Source: Flavobacteriales bacterium (GTDB taxonomy: Bacteria > Bacteroidota > Bacteroidia > Flavobacteriales_D > Sanyastnellaceae). From it: 40,317 bases of DNA. The position numbers and the translations under genes are program-made. How positions within the stretch are numbered: position 1 is the first letter of the stretch; each line of letters begins with the position of its first letter. Below the pieces are notes generated by a model. It was not told the DNA's origin. It saw only the letters and a list, made by a program, of their open reading frames with translations, and did not search any database. The DNA lies in assembly GCA_002863145.1 (NCBI GenBank), contig PKDW01000029.1, forward strand, positions 1-40,317, written 5' to 3'. Below are positions 24,741 through 32,150 of the stretch, one piece after another.

Positions 24741-24786
24741 AGACTCCTTCGACGCGGTCATTTGGGCCCTCGAAGTCATTCATTCA

Positions 24787-25533
24787 ATGACCATGAAGTT
24801 TCTCGTTTGCATCAGCAAAGCCCCGGACACCACGAGCCGGATTGCCTTCACGGAAGGCGACACGCAATTTGACGCCAATGGCGTTCAATTCATTGTCAAC
24901 CCCTACGACGAGTGGTATGCCCTTGTCCGTGCGCTCGAATTGAAAGAGCAGCACGGAGGCAGCGTCACGACCATCACGGTGGGTGAGGCGGATTGTGACC
25001 CCGTCATCCGCAAGGCCTTGGCCATCGGGGCAGATGATGCGGTGCGCATTGACGCGAATCCGCAAGACGCCCTTCACACCGCGTCGCTCATCGCCCACCA
25101 CGCCAAGCAGGGAGGGTACGACGTTGTGCTGTGCGGAAAGGAAACCATCGACCACAACGGTTCTGTCGTGGGAGGCATGGTGGCTGAAATGCTCAATGCG
25201 GCCTACATCTCACTCGCCACGTCACTCGATCTCGACGGCGGCAAGGCACAGGCCAAGCGCGAGGCAAGCGGCGGTCTTGAAGCGGTCGAAGCCACGCTTC
25301 CCGTGGTCGTCAGCGCGGCCAAGGGCATGGCGGAGCAACGCATCCCCAACATGCGCGGCATCATGGCTGCGCGCACCAAGCCATTGAACGTGGTGCCTGC
25401 CGAAGGTGGCGTCCAAGCCACGGCGGTGGCGAAGTTCGAGCTTCCCCCTGCGAAGGGAGATTGCAAAATGGTGTCTGCCGATGCCCCTGAAGAACTCGTG
25501 CGTTTGTTGCGCGAAGAAGCCAAAGTCCTCTAA
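24787..25533 (+). CDS. etfB: Electron transfer flavoprotein, beta subunit
   Basis: The 248-residue protein matches EtfB, which with EtfA carries electrons from acyl-CoA and other dehydrogenases to the quinone pool. The AMP-binding fold is visible as KFLVCISKAPDTTSRI, FIVNPYDEWYALVRALEL, VTTITVGEADCDPVIRKALA and GADDAVRID, followed by LCGKETIDHNGSVVGGMVAE and the C-terminal IPNMRGIMAARTKPL recognition-loop region. ATG 24787 and ATG 24793 are both possible; the second gives MKFLVCIS. The etfA gene follows with an 18-bp gap. Confidence 0.95.
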   Translation: MTMKFLVCISKAPDTTSRIAFTEGDTQFDANGVQFIVNPYDEWYALVRALELKEQHGGSVTTITVGEADCDPVIRKALAIGADDAVRIDANPQDALHTASLIAHHAKQGGYDVVLCGKETIDHNGSVVGGMVAEMLNAAYISLATSLDLDGGKAQAKREASGGLEAVEATLPVVVSAAKGMAEQRIPNMRGIMAARTKPLNVVPAEGGVQATAVAKFELPPAKGDCKMVSADAPEELVRLLREEAKVL

Positions 25534-25551
25534 CCCCAGAAATTGAAAGAC

Positions 25552-26481
25552 ATGAATTGTTTGGCGTTTGTCCCTACAAAGAATGGCCAGGCCACCAAGG
25601 CTGGCCTGGAAGCCGTGTCCTACGCACAACGATGTGGGGCGACCGTCACCGCATTGGTGGTGGGTGAACTGAATGGAGATGGCGGCGCCGGAGCCGCGGG
25701 TGCATCCAAGGTGTTGCACATAAGCGACAACCTTCAAGACGAAGGCCAAATCGCACGTGTTGTGGCCGCCGCGGCAGATGCGGAAGGGGCCACCCTCGTG
25801 GTGGCGCCTCACGACCACATCGGTCGGGCTGTGGCACCCCGTGTGGCTGTGCGCATGGGCGCAGGCATGGTGCCTGGCGTCACGGGCTTGCTCCAAGGTT
25901 CAGAAGTGAAAAAGAACGTGTTCAGCGGCAAGGCCATGGCACACGTGAACATTGAGACGGACAAGAAAGTCGTGACCACCACGCCCAACGCGTTTGGGGT
26001 GGCGTCGGACGGTGCGGCGGCCTCGGTCGAGGCATTCTCAGCGGACGCAGGCGAGGCCCGACTCACCGTGAAAGGATTTGAAGCCTCCAGCGAGGACGGC
26101 TCTGTACCGCTTCCCGAAGCGGTGCGTGTGGTCTCTGCTGGACGCGGCTTGAAAGGCCCTGAGCATTGGGGCATTGTGGAAGAGCTGGCCCAGGCCATGC
26201 AAGCCACCACGGCATGCAGCCGACCAGTCAGTGACATGGGATGGCGCCCTCACCACGAGCACGTGGGACAAACGGGCATCACCATCCGCCCAGACCTCTA
26301 CATCGCGGCAGGCATTTCTGGCGCCATCCAACACCTCGCAGGGGTCAACCAAAGCAAAGTCATCGTGGCCATCAACACCGATCCAGAGGCGCCGTTCTTC
26401 AAGGCGGCCGACTACGGAATCGTGGGGGATGCCTTTGAGGTTTTGCCTAAATTGGCCGCGGCGATGAAGACGTTGGGCTGA
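25552..26481 (+). CDS. etfA: Electron transfer flavoprotein, alpha subunit
   Basis: The 309-residue protein matches EtfA. The FAD-binding C-terminal half is intact: [39 protein letters not shown] and [20 protein letters not shown], then [10 protein letters not shown]. The N-terminal half is shorter and less conserved, as in other Bacteroidota. ATG 25552 is preferred; an in-frame TTG at 25543 adds three residues. It forms the electron carrier with EtfB and probably serves fatty-acid or amino-acid oxidation. The bifunctional nuclease gene follows after 22 bp. Confidence 0.95.
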   Translation: MNCLAFVPTKNGQATKAGLEAVSYAQRCGATVTALVVGELNGDGGAGAAGASKVLHISDNLQDEGQIARVVAAAADAEGATLVVAPHDHIGRAVAPRVAVRMGAGMVPGVTGLLQGSEVKKNVFSGKAMAHVNIETDKKVVTTTPNAFGVASDGAAASVEAFSADAGEARLTVKGFEASSEDGSVPLPEAVRVVSAGRGLKGPEHWGIVEELAQAMQATTACSRPVSDMGWRPHHEHVGQTGITIRPDLYIAAGISGAIQHLAGVNQSKVIVAINTDPEAPFFKAADYGIVGDAFEVLPKLAAAMKTLG

Positions 26482-26503
26482 TGCCAATTCACCTCGCAAA
26501 CTG

Positions 26504-27082
26504 ATGAAGAAACTCGACCTTGAAATCTTGGACATCGCCTTGAGCGGTTCATCCTCAGGGGCGTACGCACTCGTCTTGGGTGAGGTGAACGGCAAGCGTA
26601 AGCTTCCCATTGTCATTGGAGGGGCAGAAGCACAATCCATCGCCATCGAGCTAGAGAACATGAGGCCGAGCCGTCCGTTGACGCATGACCTCATGAAGAA
26701 CACGCTGTCGGCGTTTGGCATGGAGGTGACGGAGGTGCTCATTCACAAGATGATGGAGGGCATTTTTTACGCCCAATTGACGGTGACCGATGGGATTCGA
26801 GAAGAAAAGATCGATTCGCGCTCCTCGGATGCCGTGGCGGTCGCGGTTCGGTTCGGATGCCCCATCCGGTGCAGTCAGCAAGTGATGGACGAAGCCGGAG
26901 TGGCCCTCGATGGTTCGGAAAGCGAGACGCAAGGAGAGGAGTCCCCGAAGGCGAAGAAGCCCAAGGCACCCAAAAAGGTGTCGTTGAAGGACTTGCAGCG
27001 CCAATTGGAGGAGGCGATTGCCACCGAGAACTACGAGTTGGCCTCGGAGCTGAAGAAGCGGATCGACAAGTTCGAGGGCTGA
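26504..27082 (+). CDS. Bifunctional nuclease (DUF151) with C-terminal UVR motif
   Basis: The 192-residue protein has a BFN/DUF151 domain over about residues 1-130, with YALVLGEVNGKRKLPIVIGG, EAQSIAIELE, RPLTHDLM, and the DSRSSDAVAVAVRFGCPI segment. A Lys/Pro/Glu-rich linker leads to a UvrB/UvrC-type UVR motif at the C-terminus (LQRQLEEAIATENYELASEL, then KKRIDKFE). The founding plant BFN has DNase and RNase activity; the bacterial role is not established. The UVR motif is a protein-contact coiled helix pair. It probably sits on the etfBA transcript, though no terminator is seen before it. Confidence 0.92.
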   Translation: MKKLDLEILDIALSGSSSGAYALVLGEVNGKRKLPIVIGGAEAQSIAIELENMRPSRPLTHDLMKNTLSAFGMEVTEVLIHKMMEGIFYAQLTVTDGIREEKIDSRSSDAVAVAVRFGCPIRCSQQVMDEAGVALDGSESETQGEESPKAKKPKAPKKVSLKDLQRQLEEAIATENYELASELKKRIDKFEG

Positions 27083-27127
27083 GTCCTTGCGATCGCTTTT
27101 TGTCATGAGATGCCGGACGAAGGGCAG

Positions 27128-27135
27128 TATCTTCG
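27128..27135 (+). promoter_or_regulatory. Candidate -7 box for purE
   Basis: TATCTTCG ends 4 nt before ATG 27140. A TTG lies 25 nt upstream of the box (27100-27102). The box rules against the longer in-frame start at 27110. Confidence 0.45.
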
Positions 27136-27139
27136 TGGC

Positions 27140-27640
27140 ATGAACAAATCTGTAGGCATCATCATGGGCAGCGCAAGTGACTTGCCTGTGATGGAAGGTG
27201 CTCAGCGCGTCCTTCGCAAATTGGGTGTGACGTGTGAAATGACGGTGGTGTCTGCGCACCGCACCCCTGACCGCATGGTGGACTACGCACGCGGCGCTGA
27301 AGAACGCGGCATAGGTGTGATCATCGCTGGTGCCGGTGGAGCTGCACATTTGCCAGGCATGACCGCGTCCTTGACGCCGCTTCCTGTCATTGGCGTGCCC
27401 ATCAAGAGCCGCAACAGCATTGACGGCTGGGATTCGGTCTTGAGCATTCTTCAAATGCCCTCGGGCGTGCCCGTGGCCACGGTCGCGTTGGATGGCGGGA
27501 CGAACGCAGGCATCTTGGCCGCACAAATCCTCGGCGCCACTGACGACGCACTTCGCGCGCGCATTGCCGCATTCAAGGAAGGTCTGAAGGACAAGGTCAT
27601 GGGGTCGATTGACGCGGTGGAATCTCACGACGCGAAGTGA
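27140..27640 (+). CDS. purE: 5-(carboxyamino)imidazole ribonucleotide mutase
   Basis: The 166-residue protein matches class I PurE, which converts N5-CAIR to CAIR in purine synthesis. Motifs are IIMGSASDLPVM, VVSAHRTPDRM with the catalytic-site His, IAGAGGAAHLPGMTAS, PVIGVPIKS and MPSGVPVATVALDG. No PurK is present in the window. ATG 27140 is supported by the -7 box and by the family N-terminus. Its stop overlaps the flavin reductase start (TGATG at 27638-27642), so the two are coupled. Confidence 0.95.
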   Translation: MNKSVGIIMGSASDLPVMEGAQRVLRKLGVTCEMTVVSAHRTPDRMVDYARGAEERGIGVIIAGAGGAAHLPGMTASLTPLPVIGVPIKSRNSIDGWDSVLSILQMPSGVPVATVALDGGTNAGILAAQILGATDDALRARIAAFKEGLKDKVMGSIDAVESHDAK

Positions 27641-28545
27641 TGTCCACCCACGTGACTTATCTGCCTTCCGAGCTGGATGCCAAGAAGCTGCACGGATGCC
27701 TGCTCGGCGGCATTGCGCCCCGCCCAATTGCCTTTGCCAGCACGGTCGATGGGCAGGGAAGGGTGAACCTCGCCCCGTTCAGCTACTTCAATGTGTTCTC
27801 GGCGAACCCGCCCATGGTGATTTTCTCTCCTGCGCGACGGGGCCGAGATGCCACGACCAAACACACTTGGGACAACGTGCAAGAGGTGGGGGAAGTGGTG
27901 GTGAATTTGGTGGACCACGCCTTGGTTCACGCATGCTCGCTCGCAAGCACGGACTTCGCCGAGGGGGTGGATGAATTTGTCAAGGCAGGTTTGACCCCAG
28001 TGCCTTCGGAAGCGGTTCAGCCTCCACGGGTGGGGGAATCACCGGTTCAACTGGAATGCAAGGTGATGAAGTTGGAGTCGCTCGGAGACCAAGGAGGTGC
28101 CGGACAGCTGGTGTTTGCCGAAATCGTGCGCATGCACTTCCGCGAGGACGTTTTGAACGAGACAGGAGTGCCCGACGCAACCAAGTTGGATTTGGTCGGA
28201 CGCTGTGGAGGGGCGCATTACGTTCGTGCCCACGGCGACGCGTTGTTCACGGTGCCCAAGCCCTTTGGCTTCGTGGGCATGGGAGTCGATGCCTTGCCGG
28301 AGGACATTCGCACGAGCCGGGTGTTGACCGGAAACCACCTCGCCATGTTGGGGGGAACTGAGACCATGCCGGACGAGACCGACGTCAATGAGCACAAGCT
28401 CTTGGAGCTGGCTGAGGCGTTCATGGAGCACGAGAACGACGGCGCGAAGTTGGAGGAAGCCTTGCACCACATGGCGGCGGACTTTTTGGACAAGGGCATG
28501 GTGGATGAAGCGTGGAAAACCCTCCTCGCTTTCAACGCCGGTTGA
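27640..28545 (+). CDS. Flavin reductase family protein
   Basis: The 301-residue protein contains a flavin reductase-like FMN-binding split barrel over about residues 15-180. Visible elements are GGIAPRPIAFASTVD, NLAPFSYFNVFSANPPMV, and a DNVQEVGEVVVNLV stretch. The C-terminal third (from about residue 215) is an extra helical region rich in acidic residues, ending near KGMVDEAWKTL. Characterised members reduce flavins for a partner oxygenase or act on small molecules. The actual substrate is unknown. It is translationally coupled to purE, a synteny that may be historical rather than functional. Confidence 0.9.
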   Translation: MSTHVTYLPSELDAKKLHGCLLGGIAPRPIAFASTVDGQGRVNLAPFSYFNVFSANPPMVIFSPARRGRDATTKHTWDNVQEVGEVVVNLVDHALVHACSLASTDFAEGVDEFVKAGLTPVPSEAVQPPRVGESPVQLECKVMKLESLGDQGGAGQLVFAEIVRMHFREDVLNETGVPDATKLDLVGRCGGAHYVRAHGDALFTVPKPFGFVGMGVDALPEDIRTSRVLTGNHLAMLGGTETMPDETDVNEHKLLELAEAFMEHENDGAKLEEALHHMAADFLDKGMVDEAWKTLLAFNAG

Positions 28546-28569
28546 CGCGGAAAAAAGAGGCCCAAGGCT

Positions 28570-28577
28570 TATCTTCG
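28570..28577 (+). promoter_or_regulatory. Candidate -7 box for the DUF3127 gene
   Basis: TATCTTCG, identical to the purE box, ends 4 nt before ATG 28582. A TTG lies 25 nt upstream (28542-28544), the same geometry as at purE. Confidence 0.45.
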
Positions 28578-28581
28578 TCTC

Positions 28582-28961
28582 ATGGCATTTGAAGTGAAAG
28601 GCACCCTCAAGAAGCTGTTTGACCAGCAAGATTTTCCCAGTGGATTTTACAAGCGCGACTTCGTCGTGACCACCATGGAGCAGTACCCCCAGGACATCAA
28701 GTTCTCGGCGCTCAAGGAAAAGTCAGAGCAGCTTGGTCAGTGCGCCGAGGGAGATGTGGTGAATGTGAAATTTGATCTGCGTGCCGTGAGTACAACGGCC
28801 AATACTACGTGGACTTGAATGCATGGCGCATTGAGCGCGGCGACCAAGCCGGTGGCGCAGAGGCGGGGCAACAGCCTGCGGCTGTGAGCGCAGCTCCGAT
28901 GCCACCTGTCCAACCGATGCCCGCCGCCGCACCTGCGGACGACGACGATCTGCCCTTCTAA
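28582..28961 (+). pseudogene. DUF3127 family protein, disrupted by a -1 frameshift
   Basis: The first frame (28582-28782) encodes MAFEVKGTLKKLFD through VNVKFDLR, which matches the DUF3127 start. It would then run off into a wrong frame and stop at 28818. From 28785 the expected continuation resumes in another frame: REYNGQYYVDLNAWRIERG, then a Pro/Ala/Met-rich linker and the C-terminus DDDDLPF before TAA 28959-28961. A single missing base near 28783 (expected ggc, seen gc) explains both. The intact downstream codons suggest a sequencing or assembly error or a very recent mutation. DUF3127 is an OB-like small family with unknown function; the tail resembles the acidic tip of SSB. Confidence 0.85.
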
Positions 28962-28970
28962 GCGGCCTGC

Positions 28971-30398
28971 ATGGCTGGCAAGCACGTCCAAGAATCCGCG
29001 CTTGAGCGTGCGCTTGACGCGTACGCCCGTGGATTTCAACGTTGGTTGCCCAGTCCGTTCACGATTGCGGTGATGTTGACGGCCTTGGCGGGTTGCTTGG
29101 CCTTGCGAGAGGCCACCCCCCACGAAGTGCTCGATGCCTGGGCCCAAGGCTTGTGGAATCCCGGGCTCATTCGATTTGGCTTTCAGGCCATGTTCATGCT
29201 GGTGTTGGGCCACGTGTTGGCGTTGGCGCCTCCAGTGTTGAAGGCCCTTCGCAGGGCCATCGATTGGATTGTCTTGACCCCTGCGCATGCCCCTGCCAAA
29301 GTGGCGTTGCTGAGCATGACGTTGGGATGGCTCAACTGGGGCCTTGGCTTGATTGCGGGCGCGATATTGGTGCGTGGCGTCATGGACCGGCGCCGGGCTG
29401 AAGGGGAAGCCTCTTCCTTGCGTAAGGTATCTCTGGGGGTGCTGGGCGCCGCGGGGTACACTGGGCTGTTGGTTTGGCATGGAGGATTGGGAGGTTCGGC
29501 GCCTTTGAAAGTGGCCGAGAAAGGGCACTTGGCGTCCTTGGTGCCCAATGCGACGTGGGCCGCAGAATTGCCTGACGCGTTGACCTTGAGTGAAACGGCG
29601 TTGACCGGGTGGAGCCAAGCCGTGACTTGGACCACGGTGGTCGTTGTGGTCCTCACGTTTTTGTGGCTGGGTCGACGACTTGGTGGCGGTTCAGACAACG
29701 TGTTGCCCGAGGTGTCGGAGGCGCGGCGTGCGCTCAAGAAGGCTGAGGCACGTGCGGAAGGATTGGCTGAGCGTCTGGATCGAGGTCGGGTCATCCCGTG
29801 GGTTCTGGGAGTGGCATGTGTGGTTGGCGCCACGTCATGGGCGTGGGCGTCGGGTCCCTTGTTCGAGTTGGCGTTTGTGACGCCCGATTGGATCAACATG
29901 GTCTTGCTGGGTGCGGCGTTGTTGGCCCATGGCGAAGTGCGTGGTTTGCTCGGTGCCTTGGATGAAGCCATTTCTGGGGCTGCGGGTATTTTGGTCCAAT
30001 TTCCTCTGTACTTCGGCATCATGGGGATGGTTTCTGGCACGGGATTGGGTGCCTGGCTCGCCGTCTCGTTGGTGGGGGCGACCTCTGCCAATTGGCTTCC
30101 CGAGGCGCTGTTTGTGTCCTCAGGGGTCTTGAATGTGTTTGTGCCCAGTGGGGGTGGCCAGTGGGCTGTGCAGGGACCGCTCGTCTTGGAGGCGTGCCAT
30201 GCGTTGGGGGTGCCCCTGGAGCGGGGCATCATGGCCATGGCGTTTGGGGACGAACTGACCAACATGCTGCAGCCATTTTGGGCGTTGCCGCTGTTGGGCA
30301 TCACTGGACTGTCTGCCCGCGACATCTTGCCGTACACCTTGCTGGTGATGGGGGTGGCGGGCGCAGTGATGCTGGTGTTTCTGTCATTTTGGGCTTAA
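28971..30398 (+). CDS. AtoE-type short-chain fatty acid transporter (TIGR00366)
   Basis: The 475-residue membrane protein resembles the AtoE/short-chain fatty acid permease family. It has about 10-12 hydrophobic segments; family-like stretches are RWLPSPFTIAVMLT near the N-terminus, LSMTLGWLNWGLGLIAGAIL, YFGIMGMVSGTGLGAWLA and NVFVPSGGGQWAVQGPLV. A cytoplasmic charged loop rich in Arg/Glu/Ala lies around residues 235-265. E. coli AtoE imports short-chain fatty acids; the substrate here is inferred. It begins 9 bp after the DUF3127 stop and could share its transcript. Confidence 0.88.
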   Translation: MAGKHVQESALERALDAYARGFQRWLPSPFTIAVMLTALAGCLALREATPHEVLDAWAQGLWNPGLIRFGFQAMFMLVLGHVLALAPPVLKALRRAIDWIVLTPAHAPAKVALLSMTLGWLNWGLGLIAGAILVRGVMDRRRAEGEASSLRKVSLGVLGAAGYTGLLVWHGGLGGSAPLKVAEKGHLASLVPNATWAAELPDALTLSETALTGWSQAVTWTTVVVVVLTFLWLGRRLGGGSDNVLPEVSEARRALKKAEARAEGLAERLDRGRVIPWVLGVACVVGATSWAWASGPLFELAFVTPDWINMVLLGAALLAHGEVRGLLGALDEAISGAAGILVQFPLYFGIMGMVSGTGLGAWLAVSLVGATSANWLPEALFVSSGVLNVFVPSGGGQWAVQGPLVLEACHALGVPLERGIMAMAFGDELTNMLQPFWALPLLGITGLSARDILPYTLLVMGVAGAVMLVFLSFWA

Positions 30399-30435
30399 GC
30401 ATGCGGGCCATCGCACCACGCTTCGTTTTCCCACC

Positions 30436-30443
30436 GACCTTTG
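30436..30443 (+). promoter_or_regulatory. Possible -7 box for the M16 peptidase gene
   Basis: GACCTTTG differs from TAnnTTTG at one base. It ends 1 nt before ATG 30445 and 4 nt before GTG 30448, so the usual spacing would favour the GTG start. Confidence 0.3.
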
Positions 30444-30444
30444 C

Positions 30445-31689
30445 ATGGTGAACCCAGAATTCCAAACCCACGTTCTGCCCAATGGCTTGCGAATCATTCA
30501 TGCTTGGATGCCGCGGGAAGTGACCCATTGTGCCCTTGTGGTGAATGCGGGCACGAGAGACGAGGGCGAGGGGGAAGCGGGTTTGGCCCATTTCATTGAG
30601 CATGTGCTCTTCAAGGGGACGCAGAAGCGCAAGGCGTTTCACATCCTGAATCGGATGGAATCGGTGGGGGGCGAAATCAACGCCTACACCACCAAGGAGG
30701 ATACTTGGATCACGTCCTCTCAGCGCAGCAAAGACACCGAACGTGCCATGGAGTTGTTGGCGGACATCGCATTTCAAAGTGTGTTTCCTAAGGCGGAGAT
30801 GGACAAGGAGCGGGATGTGATTCTCGATGAAATTGCGGGCGTTCAGGACCAGCCCGGCGATGTGATTTTTGAGTCTTTCGAAGCGGGACTGTATCAGGGG
30901 CATCCACTGGCGGCACCGATTTTGGGTGCTGCAGAAAGTGTGAAGCGGTTGTCGCGGAAGCAGGTGCAAGACTTTGTGTCACGCCACTACCGACCCGACA
31001 ACATGGTCCTCGGTGTGGTGGGGGCGGTCACCTGGGAGGCCGTCTTGAAGTGGGCTGAACGACACTTCGGGGCCTTTTCTTCAGGGCCCAAGTCGGCCGC
31101 TGTTGGCCGCGTCGCGCCGAAGCCGGCAGGCGTGTTTGCGCAAACGCTGCCCAAGGGCATCCACCAAGTTCACCACATCACAGGATGCGTGGCGCCGGGG
31201 GGCAACAGCAAAGACAAGTTGGCGATGACGGTGCTGGCCAATCTGTTGGGCGGTCCAGCCATGAATTGCAGGCTAAACCTCAACATTCGGGAGAAGCACG
31301 GGATGGCGTACCACATCGAGGCCAACCACGTGGTTTACCAAGACACGGGGGTGTTCAATGTGTACTTCGGCACCGACGCACGATTCCACAAACGGGTTGA
31401 GCACTTGGTCCGAAAGGAACTGGATGTCATCCGGACCAAATCCCTGGGCACCCGTCAACTTCATGATGCCAAGCAGCAACTGTTGGGCCAAATCGCCTTG
31501 GGCCACGAGCATGGAGCGACGGTGCTTTCTGGCCTCGCCAAGACGTATTTGATGTACGACCGTGTGGAGACCTTGGATTCGTTGGTTCAAGCAATTGAAG
31601 CTCTCCAGGCCTCCGACTTGTTGGAGGTGGCCAACGCGTGGCTGGCGCCGGAATCCCTCAGCAGCTTGACCTTCTCCACACCCTCCTGA
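30445..31689 (+). CDS. M16 family zinc metallopeptidase
   Basis: The 414-residue protein has the inverted zinc motif HFIEH (His49, Glu52, His53) in GLAHFIEHVLFKGT. The distal Glu ligand lies in the ERDVILDEIAG region (about 127-135), and the C-terminal M16 half includes the R/Y-type region around KHGMAYHIEAN. It resembles processing-peptidase-like M16B proteases, cytoplasmic or periplasmic, with no clear signal peptide. ATG 30445 is listed, but GTG 30448 is equally possible because a GACCTTTG box (30436-30443) ends 4 nt before it. The gene ends 5 bp from a convergent gene, with no terminator visible. Confidence 0.92.
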   Translation: MVNPEFQTHVLPNGLRIIHAWMPREVTHCALVVNAGTRDEGEGEAGLAHFIEHVLFKGTQKRKAFHILNRMESVGGEINAYTTKEDTWITSSQRSKDTERAMELLADIAFQSVFPKAEMDKERDVILDEIAGVQDQPGDVIFESFEAGLYQGHPLAAPILGAAESVKRLSRKQVQDFVSRHYRPDNMVLGVVGAVTWEAVLKWAERHFGAFSSGPKSAAVGRVAPKPAGVFAQTLPKGIHQVHHITGCVAPGGNSKDKLAMTVLANLLGGPAMNCRLNLNIREKHGMAYHIEANHVVYQDTGVFNVYFGTDARFHKRVEHLVRKELDVIRTKSLGTRQLHDAKQQLLGQIALGHEHGATVLSGLAKTYLMYDRVETLDSLVQAIEALQASDLLEVANAWLAPESLSSLTFSTPS

Positions 31690-31694
31690 ATCCG

Positions 31695-32108
31695 TCAGTC
31701 TCGGCCAAAGCTGTGCCAGTCGTTGTGACGTTCTTCAATGCCGTTTTTGATGGATCGAATTTTCAGCGCCAGGTTGGCCCAAATGCGGTCGTGACCTTGA
31801 ATCAACTCCCTCATGGCATCGTCGTCGTTGTCCGCGGCCAACGCCATCAACGCGAGCACAGGGTGATTGTGGTTGCGCAACCATTGCACGGCGCGCGGGT
31901 CGCCTTCTGAGCCGCCACAGAGCGCCATCAACTCCGGAAACCCTTCGTTGATGAGCCACGTCCGCGCTTCGGATTGGTTGTGCATCGCATGAACAAAGAG
32001 GCCAAGTTCGGGATAGCCGTGGCCCAAGAGCCATTTTCTGAGTTCGCCATTTCCGGAAATGGCTTCGCCCCAAGCGATCAATACTTTCGTGGGATACCGC
32101 CGTGCCAT
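31695..32108 (-). CDS. Small protein of tandem 25-residue WL...P.L repeats
   Basis: I do not recognise this 137-residue family by name. It shows a regular 25-residue repeat: WLLGHGYPELGLF at residue 26, WLINEGFPELMAL at 51, WLRNHNHPVLALM at 76, and a degenerate fourth copy from 101. Each unit has Trp-Leu, then Pro at +7 and Leu at +9, followed by a small-residue helix and an acidic turn before the next WL. This suggests a stacked-helix solenoid and a protein-binding role. There is no signal peptide. ATG 32108 is supported by a -7 box 4 nt upstream; the longer frame to 32969 is antisense to the MFS gene. Confidence 0.8.
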   Translation of the reverse strand: MARRYPTKVLIAWGEAISGNGELRKWLLGHGYPELGLFVHAMHNQSEARTWLINEGFPELMALCGGSEGDPRAVQWLRNHNHPVLALMALAADNDDDAMRELIQGHDRIWANLALKIRSIKNGIEERHNDWHSFGRD

Positions 32109-32112
32109 GACT

Positions 32113-32120
32113 GAAAGGTA
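32113..32120 (-). promoter_or_regulatory. Candidate -7 box for the 25-residue repeat protein gene
   Basis: The minus strand reads TACCTTTC, one mismatch from TAnnTTTG, followed by 4 nt and ATG 32108. It is divergent from the MFS box, with 17 bp between the boxes. Confidence 0.42.
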
Positions 32121-32137
32121 GGGACGAGCTCGCGGAC

Positions 32138-32145
32138 TAACTTCG
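32138..32145 (+). promoter_or_regulatory. Candidate -7 box that supports the MFS TTG start
   Basis: TAACTTCG ends 5 nt before TTG 32151. The first in-frame ATG lies well inside the first membrane segment, so the box and the topology together favour TTG. Confidence 0.42.
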
Positions 32146-32150
32146 CGTCC

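Noticed and set aside
28780-28790. Programmed frameshift in the DUF3127 gene
   Set aside because: No slippery heptamer, stem or internal Shine-Dalgarno was seen; a single missing base explains it more simply.
29183-30337. A 384-residue minus-strand frame antisense to the AtoE-type transporter
   Set aside because: Its Thr/Pro/Asn-rich low-complexity composition is typical of an antisense shadow of a membrane protein.
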